From assembly GCA_023213395.1 (NCBI GenBank), contig CM041465.1, positions 181,915,741 to 181,979,740 of the forward strand: a stretch of 64,000 nucleotides of DNA, read 5' to 3'. Numbering within the stretch: position 1 is the stretch's first letter; each line of letters begins with the position of its first letter. Under the pieces are notes generated by a model. The model was not told the origin of the DNA and searched no databases. It was given only the letters and a program-made list of their open reading frames with translations. Of the stretch, positions 34,596 to 45,763 are shown one piece after another. The translations under genes were made by a program, and so were the position numbers. This stretch comes from Cycas panzhihuaensis. Its lineage: Eukaryota; Cycadophyta.

Positions 34596-35768
34596 TGATC
34601 TGAATCTTGAATGGGAAAGTGAAGACTTTAACCAATTGAAACAAAATCCAGAACAATTTACATTATTATTACATAGAATTAAAATTATTTAGAATTTTCT
34701 TACAAAACTCCTTTTGTTTGTACTCTATTGAGCATGCAAGGGATTGCTACAGCATTTTGGGAGAGAGAAATTGAGTGCTAGGCACTCCTTGTGCTGCTAC
34801 TCATTCTGTGGAACCTCCATCTCAAAGTCTACAAAATATTTTTGGTCATTTATTACCAAAAACCCCTTTTTGGTGAAGAAAAACTGGCTAGCATCTCTTT
34901 CTAGGAATTTGTTGCTCGTTGTCTTCTCCACTCGGCTGCAACTACGATCTTCCGAGCTCCTTCACGATCCCCGTAACAGGTTTATTCTGTTGCACTTCTG
35001 TCTTCTTCTCTCTCAACGCAGATTTTTAGTCTTTAGAGCTGTTATTTTTCTAGAAAATGATTTCTTGAAGGTCTCATAAAATCTTGCTCCATACTGCGTC
35101 TAGGGCTACGGTGTCCTCCTTTTCCTGTCAAAAAGCTCTATCGAATTCCCCTTTGTTCCTCTCCAGAATTTCACTTAAAAGCATTTTCATTTGCAAGAGA
35201 TATTTCTATTTTTCCATTTTCTAACAGATTCCAAAATAGCTTGTGAAGTCTTAGAAAAATCCTTCCAATTTGGAGTTTTTTCTCTTTAAATATGTAGAGG
35301 ACATATGTGCATACTCTCTCCTCAAATTTAGTGTGAAACGGTTTCCATTTGCACTGCTAAAATCATTTCTGTTTTTGTTATTTTTTTGTTTTTTAACTTT
35401 TAAGTAGTAGTTGTCGTAGCAATTGCTATAGTTCTTAGTAGCGATTGGCGCAATTGCTACACTGCGATAGCGATTGGCCTTGATTCAGATAGCACTGCGT
35501 AGCAGTCGTAATACCTACTAATACCTATGTAGCACCTGCGTAGCAGTCGTAGCACCTGCGTAGCACCTTGGTAGTAGTTGTAGCACCTTGGTAGCACCTA
35601 TTTACACTAGTAGAAATATATTTTTTTATATTTTTTGAGCCTTTTAAAGGTATATTTCTACTAAATGAAGACCATTAAGCCTTTTTAAGGCAATTTTCTA
35701 CTATATAAAGACCATTTACATGAAAAATAAAGTATTTTAAGAGTATTTAAAGATCCAAAAATGGATCA
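34596..35768 (-). repeat. 3' LTR of element F (left copy)
   Basis: 1,173 bp. The plus strand begins TGATCTGAATC and ends ATGGATCA, giving the inverted ends TGATC/GATCA. It contains a repeat block of GTAGCACCTGC/GTAGCACCTTG words at 35,400-35,600. The open frame at 34,744-35,079 is inside the LTR and not a gene. Confidence 0.93.
35400..35600. repeat. GTAGCACC-word minisatellite in 3' LTR of F
   Basis: Irregular direct repeats of GTAGCAATTGC, GTAGCAGTCGTAGCACC and GTAGCACCTTG with 10-30 bp spacing. Its equivalent in the other LTR (41,276-41,485) has a different number and order of units. Confidence 0.75.
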
Positions 35769-35788
35769 GAACTCCCCCTTTTTAAGAG
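35769..35788 (-). promoter_or_regulatory. Polypurine tract of element F
   Basis: The minus strand reads TTAAAAAGGGGGAGTTC up to the LTR edge at 35,768. It would prime plus-strand synthesis. Confidence 0.8.
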
Positions 35789-35812
35789 TTCATGGCCTCA
35801 TGAACTTTATAA

Positions 35813-37289
35813 TTATAGATGAGGGAATTTAATTTTCCCTATCTCCTTATTGTACCATTTTGCTTTGCTAGGTACTTGTCCTTTCTCTGCAATTCTGAAG
35901 GACTCGATTATGCCTCTTCGAGTCTTGGTCTGCTTCCTTTGAAGAATACAATCATTTTGCATTGGTTCCTCTTTCTCTATCTGCAACTCTTCTGAATTTG
36001 GTAAGAGTGGAACTCCGTCTTCATCTTCATCCAACATGGATGGCTCGAACATCTTCAGATTCTCAACATTCACTACGGAATACATCTTCATGAGTTTTGG
36101 AAGTTCAAGCTGGAAAGCATTTTCCCCAATTTTCTTCAAGATTGTAAAAGGACCATATCGTAAAGGCTTTAACTTTTTGCCTTCACCTTGCAATCTTTTC
36201 TTATTGAGGTGCAACCAAACTCTATCTCCTTCCTTAAAGGAATGGCTGGTTCTATATGCATCTTACTGCTGCTTGTATCTCTATTGAGATTTTTGAAGCT
36301 GCTCTTCATCTTGTTGATGGATTTTTCTGATTCTTTCTAAGAATCTTTATGCCTTTTCATCTCCTTCTTCCTCCTTTCCATTTCCTGCAGAAAATTAAGT
36401 AGAGAATTCTAGATTGAAAGGATTTGCAGGTAGAAATCCTAAACATACCTCAAATGGTGATTTCTGGGTTGAGCTATGGATAGCTCTATTGAATGCAAAT
36501 TGCAAGTATGAGAGACTTTCATCCCAAGTCTTAGGATGCTTGGCATTGTATCCTCGTAATAGTTGTACCAATGTCCTATTGATAACTTCAGTATGGCTGT
36601 CTATTTGAGGATGAAAAGCTATGCTCATCTTTATCTTTGTATCCAACATTTCCCAAAGTGTTTGCCAAAAATAACTCAAAATATGCTATCTTGATCAGAA
36701 ATGATTGAGTTGGGAAGTCCAAAATACTTCCAAATATGTTGGAAAAATAATCTAGCTATGTCTTCTCCTGTATATGTCTTCCTATAGGGAATCAACATTA
36801 CCATTTTACTGAACTGATCAATAACTACAAATAAATAATCCATACCATTTTTGGTTTGTGGTAGTCCTCCCAAGAAATCCATGGAGATACTTTTCCACAG
36901 TCATGATGGAACAGGAAGTGGAATGTACAATCCAAACTTCCTATTTGTTGGCTTTGATGTGCTACATAATGTATACCTTCGTACTGCTGTAGTCACATCT
37001 TGTTTCATATTTGGCCAATACATATATCACTGCAAGTTCAGCAATGTCTTTCCCACTCTAAAGTGTCTTGCAACTCAAGAGGTGTGAGCTTCTCTTATCC
37101 ACTTCATTCGGTCTGCATGCTTTGGAATGCAAAGCTTGTCTTACTTGCAAAGAAGTCCATCTTTTAATTAGAAATTAGTAACTATTTTTACTTGCTGTAG
37201 CTGCTCAAAGATAGGCTTGAATGCCTCATCTTTCAAATACAAATCAACATATTCATCATGGCAGAAAGGTTGAAGTTGCATAGTTACCA
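35813..37289 (-). pseudogene. Element F integrase
   Basis: The zinc module is at about 36,950-37,110, with REAHTS, VARHF and YTLCSTSK; the first Cys is replaced by Tyr. The catalytic core has MDFLGGLPQTKNGMDYLFVV (Asp near 36,878), PNSIISDQDSIF (Asp near 36,690) and HTEVINRTLVQLLRGYN (Glu near 36,588). NRAIHSSTQKSPFEVCLGF follows, then the C-terminal barrel LKPLRYGPFTILKKIGENAF at about 36,100-36,170. A one-base deletion near 36,680 shifts the frame in an otherwise open core. The tail (PMQNDCILQRKQTKTRRGII onward, 35,813-35,950) ends in a stop at 35,813 and does not look like a complete chromodomain. Confidence 0.92.
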
Positions 37290-37879
37290 ACAAACTGGAA
37301 TTACTTTGCTATTGAGGAGGTCTGGACAGCAAGTCTGCAATCTTATTCGTCGTTCATTTCTTATATTTAACCATGATGTGAAACTGCTGCAACTTGGACT
37401 GAGTCTATAAAAATTGCAAAGGCTTATGGTCGATGTGGATGACCACTTCTTTTCCCAACAAATAAGGTCTCCAATACTTCACTGCTTAGTGTAATGCATA
37501 GAGCTCATTATCATAAGTTGGGTAGTTTATGGCAGCTCCATTAAATGTCTCTGAATGGTATGCTATCGGTTTTCCTTCTTACTTCAATAATGCTCCCATG
37601 GCATAGCCTGAAGCATCAGTCTCCAACTCAAATGGCTTCTGTAGTGAGGGTAAAGCTAATACTGGTGCTTCACAAATTTTCTGCTTCAAAAGTCTAAAAG
37701 CTTTTTCTTGTTCATTCTCCGGATAAAACTTTGCATGTCCTCCCGTAATTGCATGAAGAGGTGCTACAATTTGAGAGAATCTAAAAATAAATTTTCTTAA
37801 ATATTGACATGCACTAATGAAACTTCTTAGCTCTATGGTTGTCTTGGGTGTGGGCCAATTGAGAATGACTTTGATCTTT
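37290..37879 (-). pseudogene. Element F RT connection and RNase H
   Basis: IKVILNWPTPKTTIELRSFI and ISACQYLRKFIFRFSQIVAP (37,750-37,890) are the thumb/connection region. APVLALPSLQKPFELETDAS and GYAMGALL at about 37,580-37,660 give the RNase H first strand with its Asp. Further down, EVVIHIDHKPLQF and KIADLLSRPPQ (about 37,310-37,450) give the last part, ending in the usual D-x-L-S-R. A few stops interrupt it. Confidence 0.88.
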
Positions 37880-38560
37880 GCTGGGTCAATCTTTAATTCT
37901 CCTCCTCCAACCACGAAACCTAAGAAGACAAGAAATTATTTTCTAAACTCACACTTCTTTAGATTTAGTTTCAACTGCTACTCTTGGAGAACTTTGAGCA
38001 CTTGCTCGACATGTTGGAGGTGCTCCTCCCATGTATGGCTAAAAATCAGAATATCATCTAGATGAACAATTACAAAGCCATCAATGAAGGGTCTTAATAC
38101 CTCATTCATCAATCTCATAAAGGTGGCAGGTGCATTACACAGACCAAATGGCATCACCAACCATTCAAATAATCCTTGCTTTGATTTCAAGGCTGTCTTC
38201 CAAGTGTCCTCCTCTCGGATTTGAACCTGATGGTAGCCTAATTTCAGGTCCATTTTACTGAAATATCTTCTGCATTGCAATTTGGTCCAACAAGTCATCT
38301 ATCCATGGTAAGGGATGTCTATTCTTTATGGTGATCTTGTTCAAAGCCCGGTAGTCAATGCACATTCTCCATCCTCCATCGTTCTTTAGCACCAAAACAA
38401 TAGGTAATCCATATGGAGAACAACTCAGCTTGATCACTCCTTGTTCCAAGAGTTCTTGAATCTGCCTCTTAATCTCTTCATTCTCCAAAACTGAGTTTCG
38501 GTAGAGACTAAGATTCGACAAAGGTGAATCAGCAACCAGATGGATTTCATGTTTAATTGC
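37880..38560 (-). pseudogene. Element F reverse transcriptase
   Basis: IQELLEQGVIKLSCSPYGLP, VLVLKNDGGWRMCIDYRALN and [20 protein letters not shown] lie at 38,270-38,470. After a frame change come [20 protein letters not shown] with the first catalytic Asp, [37 protein letters not shown] and [12 protein letters not shown] at about 38,045-38,085. The catalytic box is H-L-D-D, with both Asp present. The frames at 38,255-38,521 and 37,978-38,298 overlap by 44 bases, showing a single frameshift near 38,270-38,290. This is the best conserved RT in the window and should anchor a phylogeny. Confidence 0.92.
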
Positions 38561-38824
38561 CCTTTCAGGGGGCAGCCCTTTCGGCTCTTAGAATACATCA
38601 TTATATCTATTCCTTAGGCCTTCAATCTGTTGCACTTACTTCCTATCCGGTGCCTGTATTAAGGACTTTGCTTGCTCATTTTCTTCCACCTTTGGCTTTA
38701 TCATTAGTAGCATAAACTTCCTACAAGTATTAATTAATCTTTTCGCTTGTTAGGAAGATATGAGAGAAATCTTCTTATGTGGCTTTGATGCATTGATCAG
38801 ATATGATCTCCCGTCCTTGATAAG

Positions 38825-39159
38825 TCAAATCTTTCTCAACCTCCTATGATGAACTCCATCTCTATCATAGAGATATGGGCTGCCAAACACAACTTGACAA
38901 ATATCTAAAGGGACTACTTCACATTTAACTTCATCAATGAATTTTTTAGAAATTACAAATTTAAACTTACATTGGTGAGTAACTTGCAACTTTGAATCTT
39001 TTTGCAACCATCCAAGAGGATATGGTTTTGGATGTGCATGTATTTTTAATCTCAGTTTCTTTACCAATGCTTCTGAGATTAAATTCTTTTGACTTCCTTC
39101 ATCAAAAATGGCATCAACCATGCTTTGCTTCACTTGGATTCTTACCATGAAGAGCTCCT
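38825..39159 (-). pseudogene. Element F aspartic protease
   Basis: An open stretch of 107 codons in the gag-pol order. The active-site loop is VDAIFDEGSQKNLIS, where D-S-G or D-T-G is usual; the Asp and the Gly are kept, with Glu between. Then come ALVKKLRLKIHAHPKPYPLG and LDICQVVFGSPYLYDRDGV, matching the plant gypsy pattern in which P-H-P-x-P-Y-P-L-G-W is followed by L-D-x-C-x-x-x-x-G-S-P-Y-L-x-D-R-D. The latter strand is well conserved. Confidence 0.85.
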
Positions 39160-40327
39160 CTCTAATCTCTGGATCAACTTGCTAATGGTTACTTCCAGGC
39201 TCCGCATTAGCCATGAGCATCAACTTCTCATTGGCTTCTTCAATGCCACAAATATTTTCATCACCTACAGAGTTGAGTAAAGTTTTACCTTTAGTTTTAA
39301 CTTTACCTTTCCCCTTGTTCTTGGGTCATTTCTTTAGGTGTAGGAACCAACAATCTTCTACGCTATGACCCGCTCGCTTGCAATGAGTACAAGTGATTTT
39401 GATTTGGGTGGTATTGGCTTGCTTTTTCTTGCCAAAACCTCCAATGGGTTATTATCCAACTTTACTTGGAAACCTCATTCCTTGAGTAGGTTTGTTACTA
39501 CCTTCTAGAGGTGCAAATCTTTTCCTTTCGATAAAAACCTTCTTGTTCCTCTTTTCTATGGCAATCGCCTTCTTGTTGGCTTCATCGAGCGATTTAACTT
39601 CAAATAGTTAAAGTTCTTATTGAATATGCTGGTGCAGTCCTCCAATATATTTCAGCATCATGTCTTTACCCAGTAAAGAGATGCCCAACACAACAGCTTG
39701 CTTTTGAAATTCTGTTGTATAGTCTTAGACATTTTGGCCTCTTTCCTGTCGGTAATATTGCCATTTAATCCTCTGTTACTCTTCATATCCAATAGGATAG
39801 AATTGCTTCTTTATGAGGATTTTAAATTGCTACTAGGTAATTTTATTTATATTATGGGATTTAAGGTATGCATTCCACCAAACTAATGCATGTTTAGATA
39901 ATTTTAACCTAGCAAAAGTAATTTTCTACTAGTTTTTATACCCATAAATGGAAAAATAAGTTTCTAGTTGGTCCAACCAACTATCTAATTTTTTGGCATA
40001 TAACGTTCCATCATAGATGGGCAATTCAAGTTTTGCCTCTACCTTGAATGGATGTGTGAATACCATTGGATTGTTATCTTCATCATTTTCTTGTTGGTCT
40101 TCTACTGGCTCTTTATTCATGTCTTCTTTTATCGGTTCTTCTTCTTCCTTCTTTACGCCTTTTGCTGTTGAAGAAGAGGTTGCAACTAGTTGCACCATAA
40201 GTTGGGTTAATTTGTTGAGGTTTTGCTCCATTTTCATGGACCTTTCCTCCAACCTCTATTCCAGATTAGCCTTCTTCCTTCACTGTTTTCTTTCTTTCTC
40301 CAGAGGTTCAGTTAGAGGTTCACCCAT
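39160..40327 (-). pseudogene. Element F gag with CCHC zinc knuckle
   Basis: Start at the ATG complementary to 40,325-40,327 (MGEPLTEPLEKERK), the first in-frame ATG after the primer-binding site. A coiled-coil-like acidic region follows (MEERSMKMEQNLNKLTQLMV, then EEEEPIKEDMNKEPVED). The gag core then reads LELPIYDGTLYAKKLDSWLD, LETYFSIYGY, KFARLKLSKHALVWWNAYLK, QYYRQERGQNV and ISLLGKDMMLKYIGGLHQHI. The zinc knuckle CTHCKRAGHSVEDC at 39,350-39,391 is an exact C-X2-C-X4-H-X4-C. A few in-frame stops, mostly at Gln or Trp positions, break the frame. It would form the particle shell and bind element RNA. Confidence 0.88.
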
Positions 40328-40452
40328 TAATAGATATTGATATCTAGTTTTTATAAAAACTTTCACAATGAAAGTAAGAGGGGTTTCTTTTTTTTTCTCT
40401 TCTTTTCTTTTTCTTTAAAATCCTTAAGTTCTCAAGGGTTTCAAGAAAACTA

Positions 40453-40464
40453 GCTCTGATACCA
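40453..40464 (-). promoter_or_regulatory. Primer-binding site of element F
   Basis: The minus strand reads TGGTATCAGAGC, an exact complement of the initiator tRNA-Met 3' end. Six bases separate it from the LTR start at 40,471. Confidence 0.9.
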
Positions 40465-40470
40465 AAATAT

Positions 40471-41652
40471 TAATCTGAATCTTGAATGAGAAAGTGAAGA
40501 CTTTAACCAATTGAAACAAAATCTAGAACAATTTACATTATTATTACATAGAATTAAAAATATTTAGAATTTTCTTACAAAACTCCTTTTGTTTATGCTC
40601 TATTGAGCATGCAAGGGACTGCTACAGCATTTTGGAAGAAAGAAATTGAGTGCTGGGCGCTCCTTGAGCTGCTACTCATTCTCTGGAACCTCTGTCTCAA
40701 AGTCTACAAAATGTTTTTGGTCATTTATTACCAAAACCCCTTTTTGGTGAAGAAAAATTAGCTAGCGTCTCTTTCTGGGACTACTGCTACTGCTATCTTC
40801 TCCACTCAGCTATAACTATGATCTTCCAGGCTCCTTCACGATCCCCGTAACAGGTTTATTCTACTGCACTTCCGTCTTCTTCTCTCTTAACGCAGATTTT
40901 CAGTCTTTAGAGCCGTTCTTTTTCTGGAAAATAATTTCTTGAAGGTCTCCTTGAATCTTACTCCATACTGCGTCTAGGGATGTGGTGTCCTCTTTTTCCT
41001 ATCAAAAAGCTTTGTCGAATTCCCCTTTGTTCCTCTCCAAAATTTCACTTAAAATCATTTCCATTTGTAAGAGATATTTCTATTTTTCTGTTTTCTAACA
41101 GATTCTAAAATGGCTTGTAAAATCTTAGAAAAATCCTTTTAATTTGGAGTTTTTCCTCTTTAAATATGTAGAGGACACGTGTGCATACTCTCTCCTCAAA
41201 TTTCGTGTAAAATGGTTTCATTTGTACTGCCAAAATCATTTCTATTTTTGTTATTTTTTTATTTTTTGGCTTTTAAGTAGCGATTCTTTGTAATTGCCAT
41301 AGCGATTGATCACGATTCTTTGTAGTTGTCGTAGCAGTTGACACAGTTACCACACCTGCAGTAGCAGTTGATGCAGTTGTAGTAGCACATGCGTAGTAGT
41401 CTTAGTACCTGCGTAGCGCCTGCGTAGCACCTTGGTAGCAGTTGTAGCACCTTGGTAGTAGTTGTAGCACCTTGGTAGCACCTATTTACACTAGTAGAAA
41501 TATATTTTTTTACATTTTTTGAGCCTTTTAAAGGCATATTTCTACTAAATGAAGACCATTAAGCCTTTTTAAGGTAATTTTCTACTACATAAAGACCATT
41601 TACATGAAAAATAAAGTATTTTAAGAGTATTTAAAGATCCGAAAATGGATCA
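40471..41652 (-). repeat. 5' LTR of element F (right copy)
   Basis: 1,182 bp, aligning end to end with 34,596-35,768. The plus strand begins TAATCTGAATC (TG changed to TA) and ends ATGGATCA. The GTAGCACC-type block lies at 41,276-41,485. Confidence 0.93.
41276..41485. repeat. GTAGCACC-word minisatellite in 5' LTR of F
   Basis: Same family of repeated words as 35,400-35,600, including three copies of AGCACCTTGGTAG near 41,426-41,476. Copy number differs between the LTRs. Confidence 0.75.
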
Positions 41653-42326
<674 letters not shown>

Positions 42327-43424
42327 ATTTGTGGTTAATAATCAAAAAAAGTTTTCTTATGGTTTTTCCTCAAATGGGGTTTTTACAAAAGCTATTATAT
42401 CTACTATTTTTTATACATTTTTCATTTACTTTCATTTGTTTACTTGTGCACATTTACTTGTGATCTTATGGAAATTCAATATTCAAAAGTTGTTATTTCA
42501 TGGCCCATATGCTCCATGTTATATTTTAGTGCTACAACAATGGGTAATTCTTAGAATATCTCATTTGTGTGGTCATTGAATTCTACTTTTATGATTCAAT
42601 TCCTAAGTTGACAAGGAAGAGTTATAGCATGCATTCTGAAGTTACTTATTATGTTTTAGGAATATTTAAATTGATGTCCTTTGTCTCTTGTTTCATTGAT
42701 TATGTCTTTATCATGTATAACAATGAAATATAATTTCTTTTCTTAACATTTATGTCCTTTAATTTTTTCCTTACTATCCTAATAATAAGTTTCCTTCCAA
42801 CAATGTTCTTTCATTCCCTTCTTTGTTAATTAGTAATACTTAGGTAAATCATTTCACTAACTATTTTTGCTTCTAAATGTTTTACTTGATATGCCTTTAA
42901 CTAAGGCAAGATTAGGCCTATTTGGAGAAGAGGCATAGGTTTTATTATTCCTCATCATTGGGAGGCAATAGTAAGACTTATTTTTTGACTCATCTATCTT
43001 AGCTAGCATTATGGTTTCATTAAGGTCTTAGGGTTTTTACATTTTTACATCTACTTTAATATCTAATACCATTTGAGTTTTGTAAGATTATGTCTACAAT
43101 AAGATAATGATGTCATTTTTATCTTTACAATGATCCTCATATATTTATTCCCAAATTAATATTGAACATACAAGTCACATTTAAAGGTATTTAATTTGGA
43201 TCATATTATATGAGGTTATTAGACTCAAATGATCCTAATTTTTTGAGTGTTTTGATAAGGAGTATTCCATCATTTTCTTACTAGTTAAGAATAATTTTCT
43301 TAATTCAATTTTTGTTGTCGACTATATATTTGTAATTCCAATGGATAACCTCTATATTTGAGAGTTTATTGTAAATATATATCTCATGCAAGGTAGCATT
43401 CAATATAATACCAAAGTAAGAGAT

Positions 43425-43426
<2 letters not shown>

Positions 43427-43461
<35 letters not shown>
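43427..43461. repeat. (TA)n microsatellite
   Basis: About 35 bp of uninterrupted TA/AT. Confidence 0.95.
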
Positions 43462-43462
<1 letters not shown>

Positions 43463-45703
43463 CAATATATATAAATAATAAAATATTCTTTAAACTAAAA
43501 ATATGTATGCAATCTATATACAATTAAGAATATATGGCTAGATATATTTTTTACTTGTATATTTTCTTATAATACCACTTATTTAATAATACCCTTAAGA
43601 ATTCTACTAGAATGTTTTAAGTAATAACCTTAAGTTAAGATCCATTGAATGTTATGAAGGGAAATATCAAATTTAGCATATCTTTTAAATATTCTTGATG
43701 GAATATTCTTTAATTATTTTCTGTTTAATTTCTCTAAAAACCTTAATTGATGTTTAATAAAATTATTATTGTTTTTCTTCCACAAGAAAGTGATGGCAAG
43801 CCAGTCAAGCACTAGTGGCAAAGATGCACCATAGAGATGCACTTATAGTAATAGGAGGATGACATAAAAATAGGGTTATATAAATATATTTGGTAGAGGA
43901 TACGTAGATGACATAAGAAGGGTGTCAGTGAGCTAATGCAATTATTGGCGACTAAGGTAATCTATAGTACTAGCATAAATCAATGAAGTATGTCTACCAA
44001 CAAAGGTGACTCTTTGACTTATTATGCAAAGGTTGTTGAGTATATGTATGTATTTTCATAGATATGGTGGTATAGAGTTGAATATTTTTTTAATTTATCT
44101 TTTTCACTTTTCTTGGACTTGACTTTGGCATGGTTGATGGATGCTCCATGGGTGGGGGTTGTTTATTTAGGTAGAGGGCTTTATTCTTGTTATTTAAGAT
44201 ACCTAAAGCTAGAGTAGTTCCTTAAAATGTAGTCATAAAAATCACTCCTACAAATAACATATCCTATGAGTGATAAAAGCATGTGAGAATATGGTCATTA
44301 GTTATATCAAAATATAAAAAGTTGTGTGTGACTTTCAATGAGGGTTGTTAGGTTCTTTAATCATATTAGTTTAAATTATATATTTCCTCAAAATGAATTA
44401 ATATATTCTTTTGCTTAAAAATAAATAAACAAGGCATACGAAAGGTTCTTACCTAACTTAAGCATGATATGAGCCCCCACTTGATGAATCATCATCATCA
44501 ATACATAGGCTTGTAAGCAACTCCATTCATTTCTTCTACTTACAAGACAATATCATAAGGGAAGACTACTAAGCACCCATTAATTGTTAGAGAAAGGAAT
44601 CTCAAATGAAAACTTGTATGGAAGCAAAACAAGGTTGCTCTAGAATAAGAATAAGGGTATATGTGAGTGTAGTTAAATGTCACCTTAAACAAATCTTCCA
44701 AAGTGACAAAATAAGCAAGTAAGCAAATAAAAATGAAATGATATGAGAGTGAAATAATCAAACCAAATAAATGTGAAAAATCAAATCAAATAGATCAATA
44801 CTAATAGAACATAATGTCAACTCCATAATACAAATAATCAAGAGTACCTTACTTGAGCACCAACAAGAAAGGGATGAAGATGACGTGAGGTCATAATTAA
44901 ATCATGAGCAATCATAATCATAATACTACCAAAAGAAAAGTTAATGAGGGTATTTATAGTGAAATGAAAAGGGTGTACAGGGGGAAAAACCTCAAAACAT
45001 ATTATGAAGTTCATTTTTTAGACTAATAAGCAATAATTATGTTATTTTTAAGGATTTTATTATGAAGTTAGCCTTAAGGCATCATAACACTAACTAATAG
45101 GAGACGACATAAGCGTAAAATAAGCATAACTTCCTCATAAGGGGTCTATTTTTAGTCCACAACCACTTATTTTATATCTGCTTAAGGAGATCTTTATAAT
45201 GGGTTATGTAAAACCAATAATTACATTCAACCTTAAGGTTAAAATTGTAAGAAAATTGAAGTACAGATGAAAATTAATAAAAAGTACCTATGTTGATGAA
45301 AACATATTGCTCAAAGGAGCACTAACTTGTATTTAACTCAAAGGAAATTTGAATCCATATTTAACTCATACAAGTTAACTTAGAGGAGTATGGGCTAGTA
45401 TTAAGTTAAAATGGTCACTTAAAGGAGCTAGAAGAGAGTGTTAAAAGAGATAAAGAAGTCACTATATAAGAAATATAGTATAGTGAATATCATTAATATT
45501 GACTCATCCTCTAAACTTGTCTCTATAACATGAACTGTTATAAGTGACATATCCCATTTTCATTATTTATAAGTGAGGGATGCAATATGTACAAACAAAC
45601 CAAGCAAATACTTAATCAAAATATAGCATAAGGTAAAATGACACACAAGTGTAGGCAATCAAATACAACATAAGACAAATGATAAATAGTCAATATATAT
45701 TTA

Positions 45704-45704
<1 letters not shown>

Positions 45705-45763
<59 letters not shown>
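45705..45763. repeat. (TG)n(AG)n compound microsatellite
   Basis: 40 bp of TG followed by 19 bp of AG. Confidence 0.97.

Larger units (their letters stand above)
34596..41652 (-). mobile_element. Ty3/gypsy retrotransposon (element F), nearly complete, 7.06 kb
   Basis: Minus-strand element with LTRs 34,596-35,768 and 40,471-41,652, primer-binding site 40,453-40,464, polypurine tract beside 35,769, and GTATG duplications. Domains in order from the right are gag, CCHC knuckle, protease, RT, RNase H and integrase, the chromovirus-like gypsy order. The RT motif [20 protein letters not shown] and protease PHPKPYPLGW resemble chromovirus elements, but I do not see a clear C-terminal chromodomain. 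Aligned parts of the LTRs differ mainly by scattered transitions, so it is moderately old. Coding is broken by stops and at least one frameshift, yet domain sequence is well kept. It inserted into a microsatellite. Confidence 0.93.

Noticed and set aside
34744-35079. 111-codon plus-strand ORF
   Set aside because: Entirely inside the 3' LTR of element F and not matched by an open frame at the same place in the other LTR.
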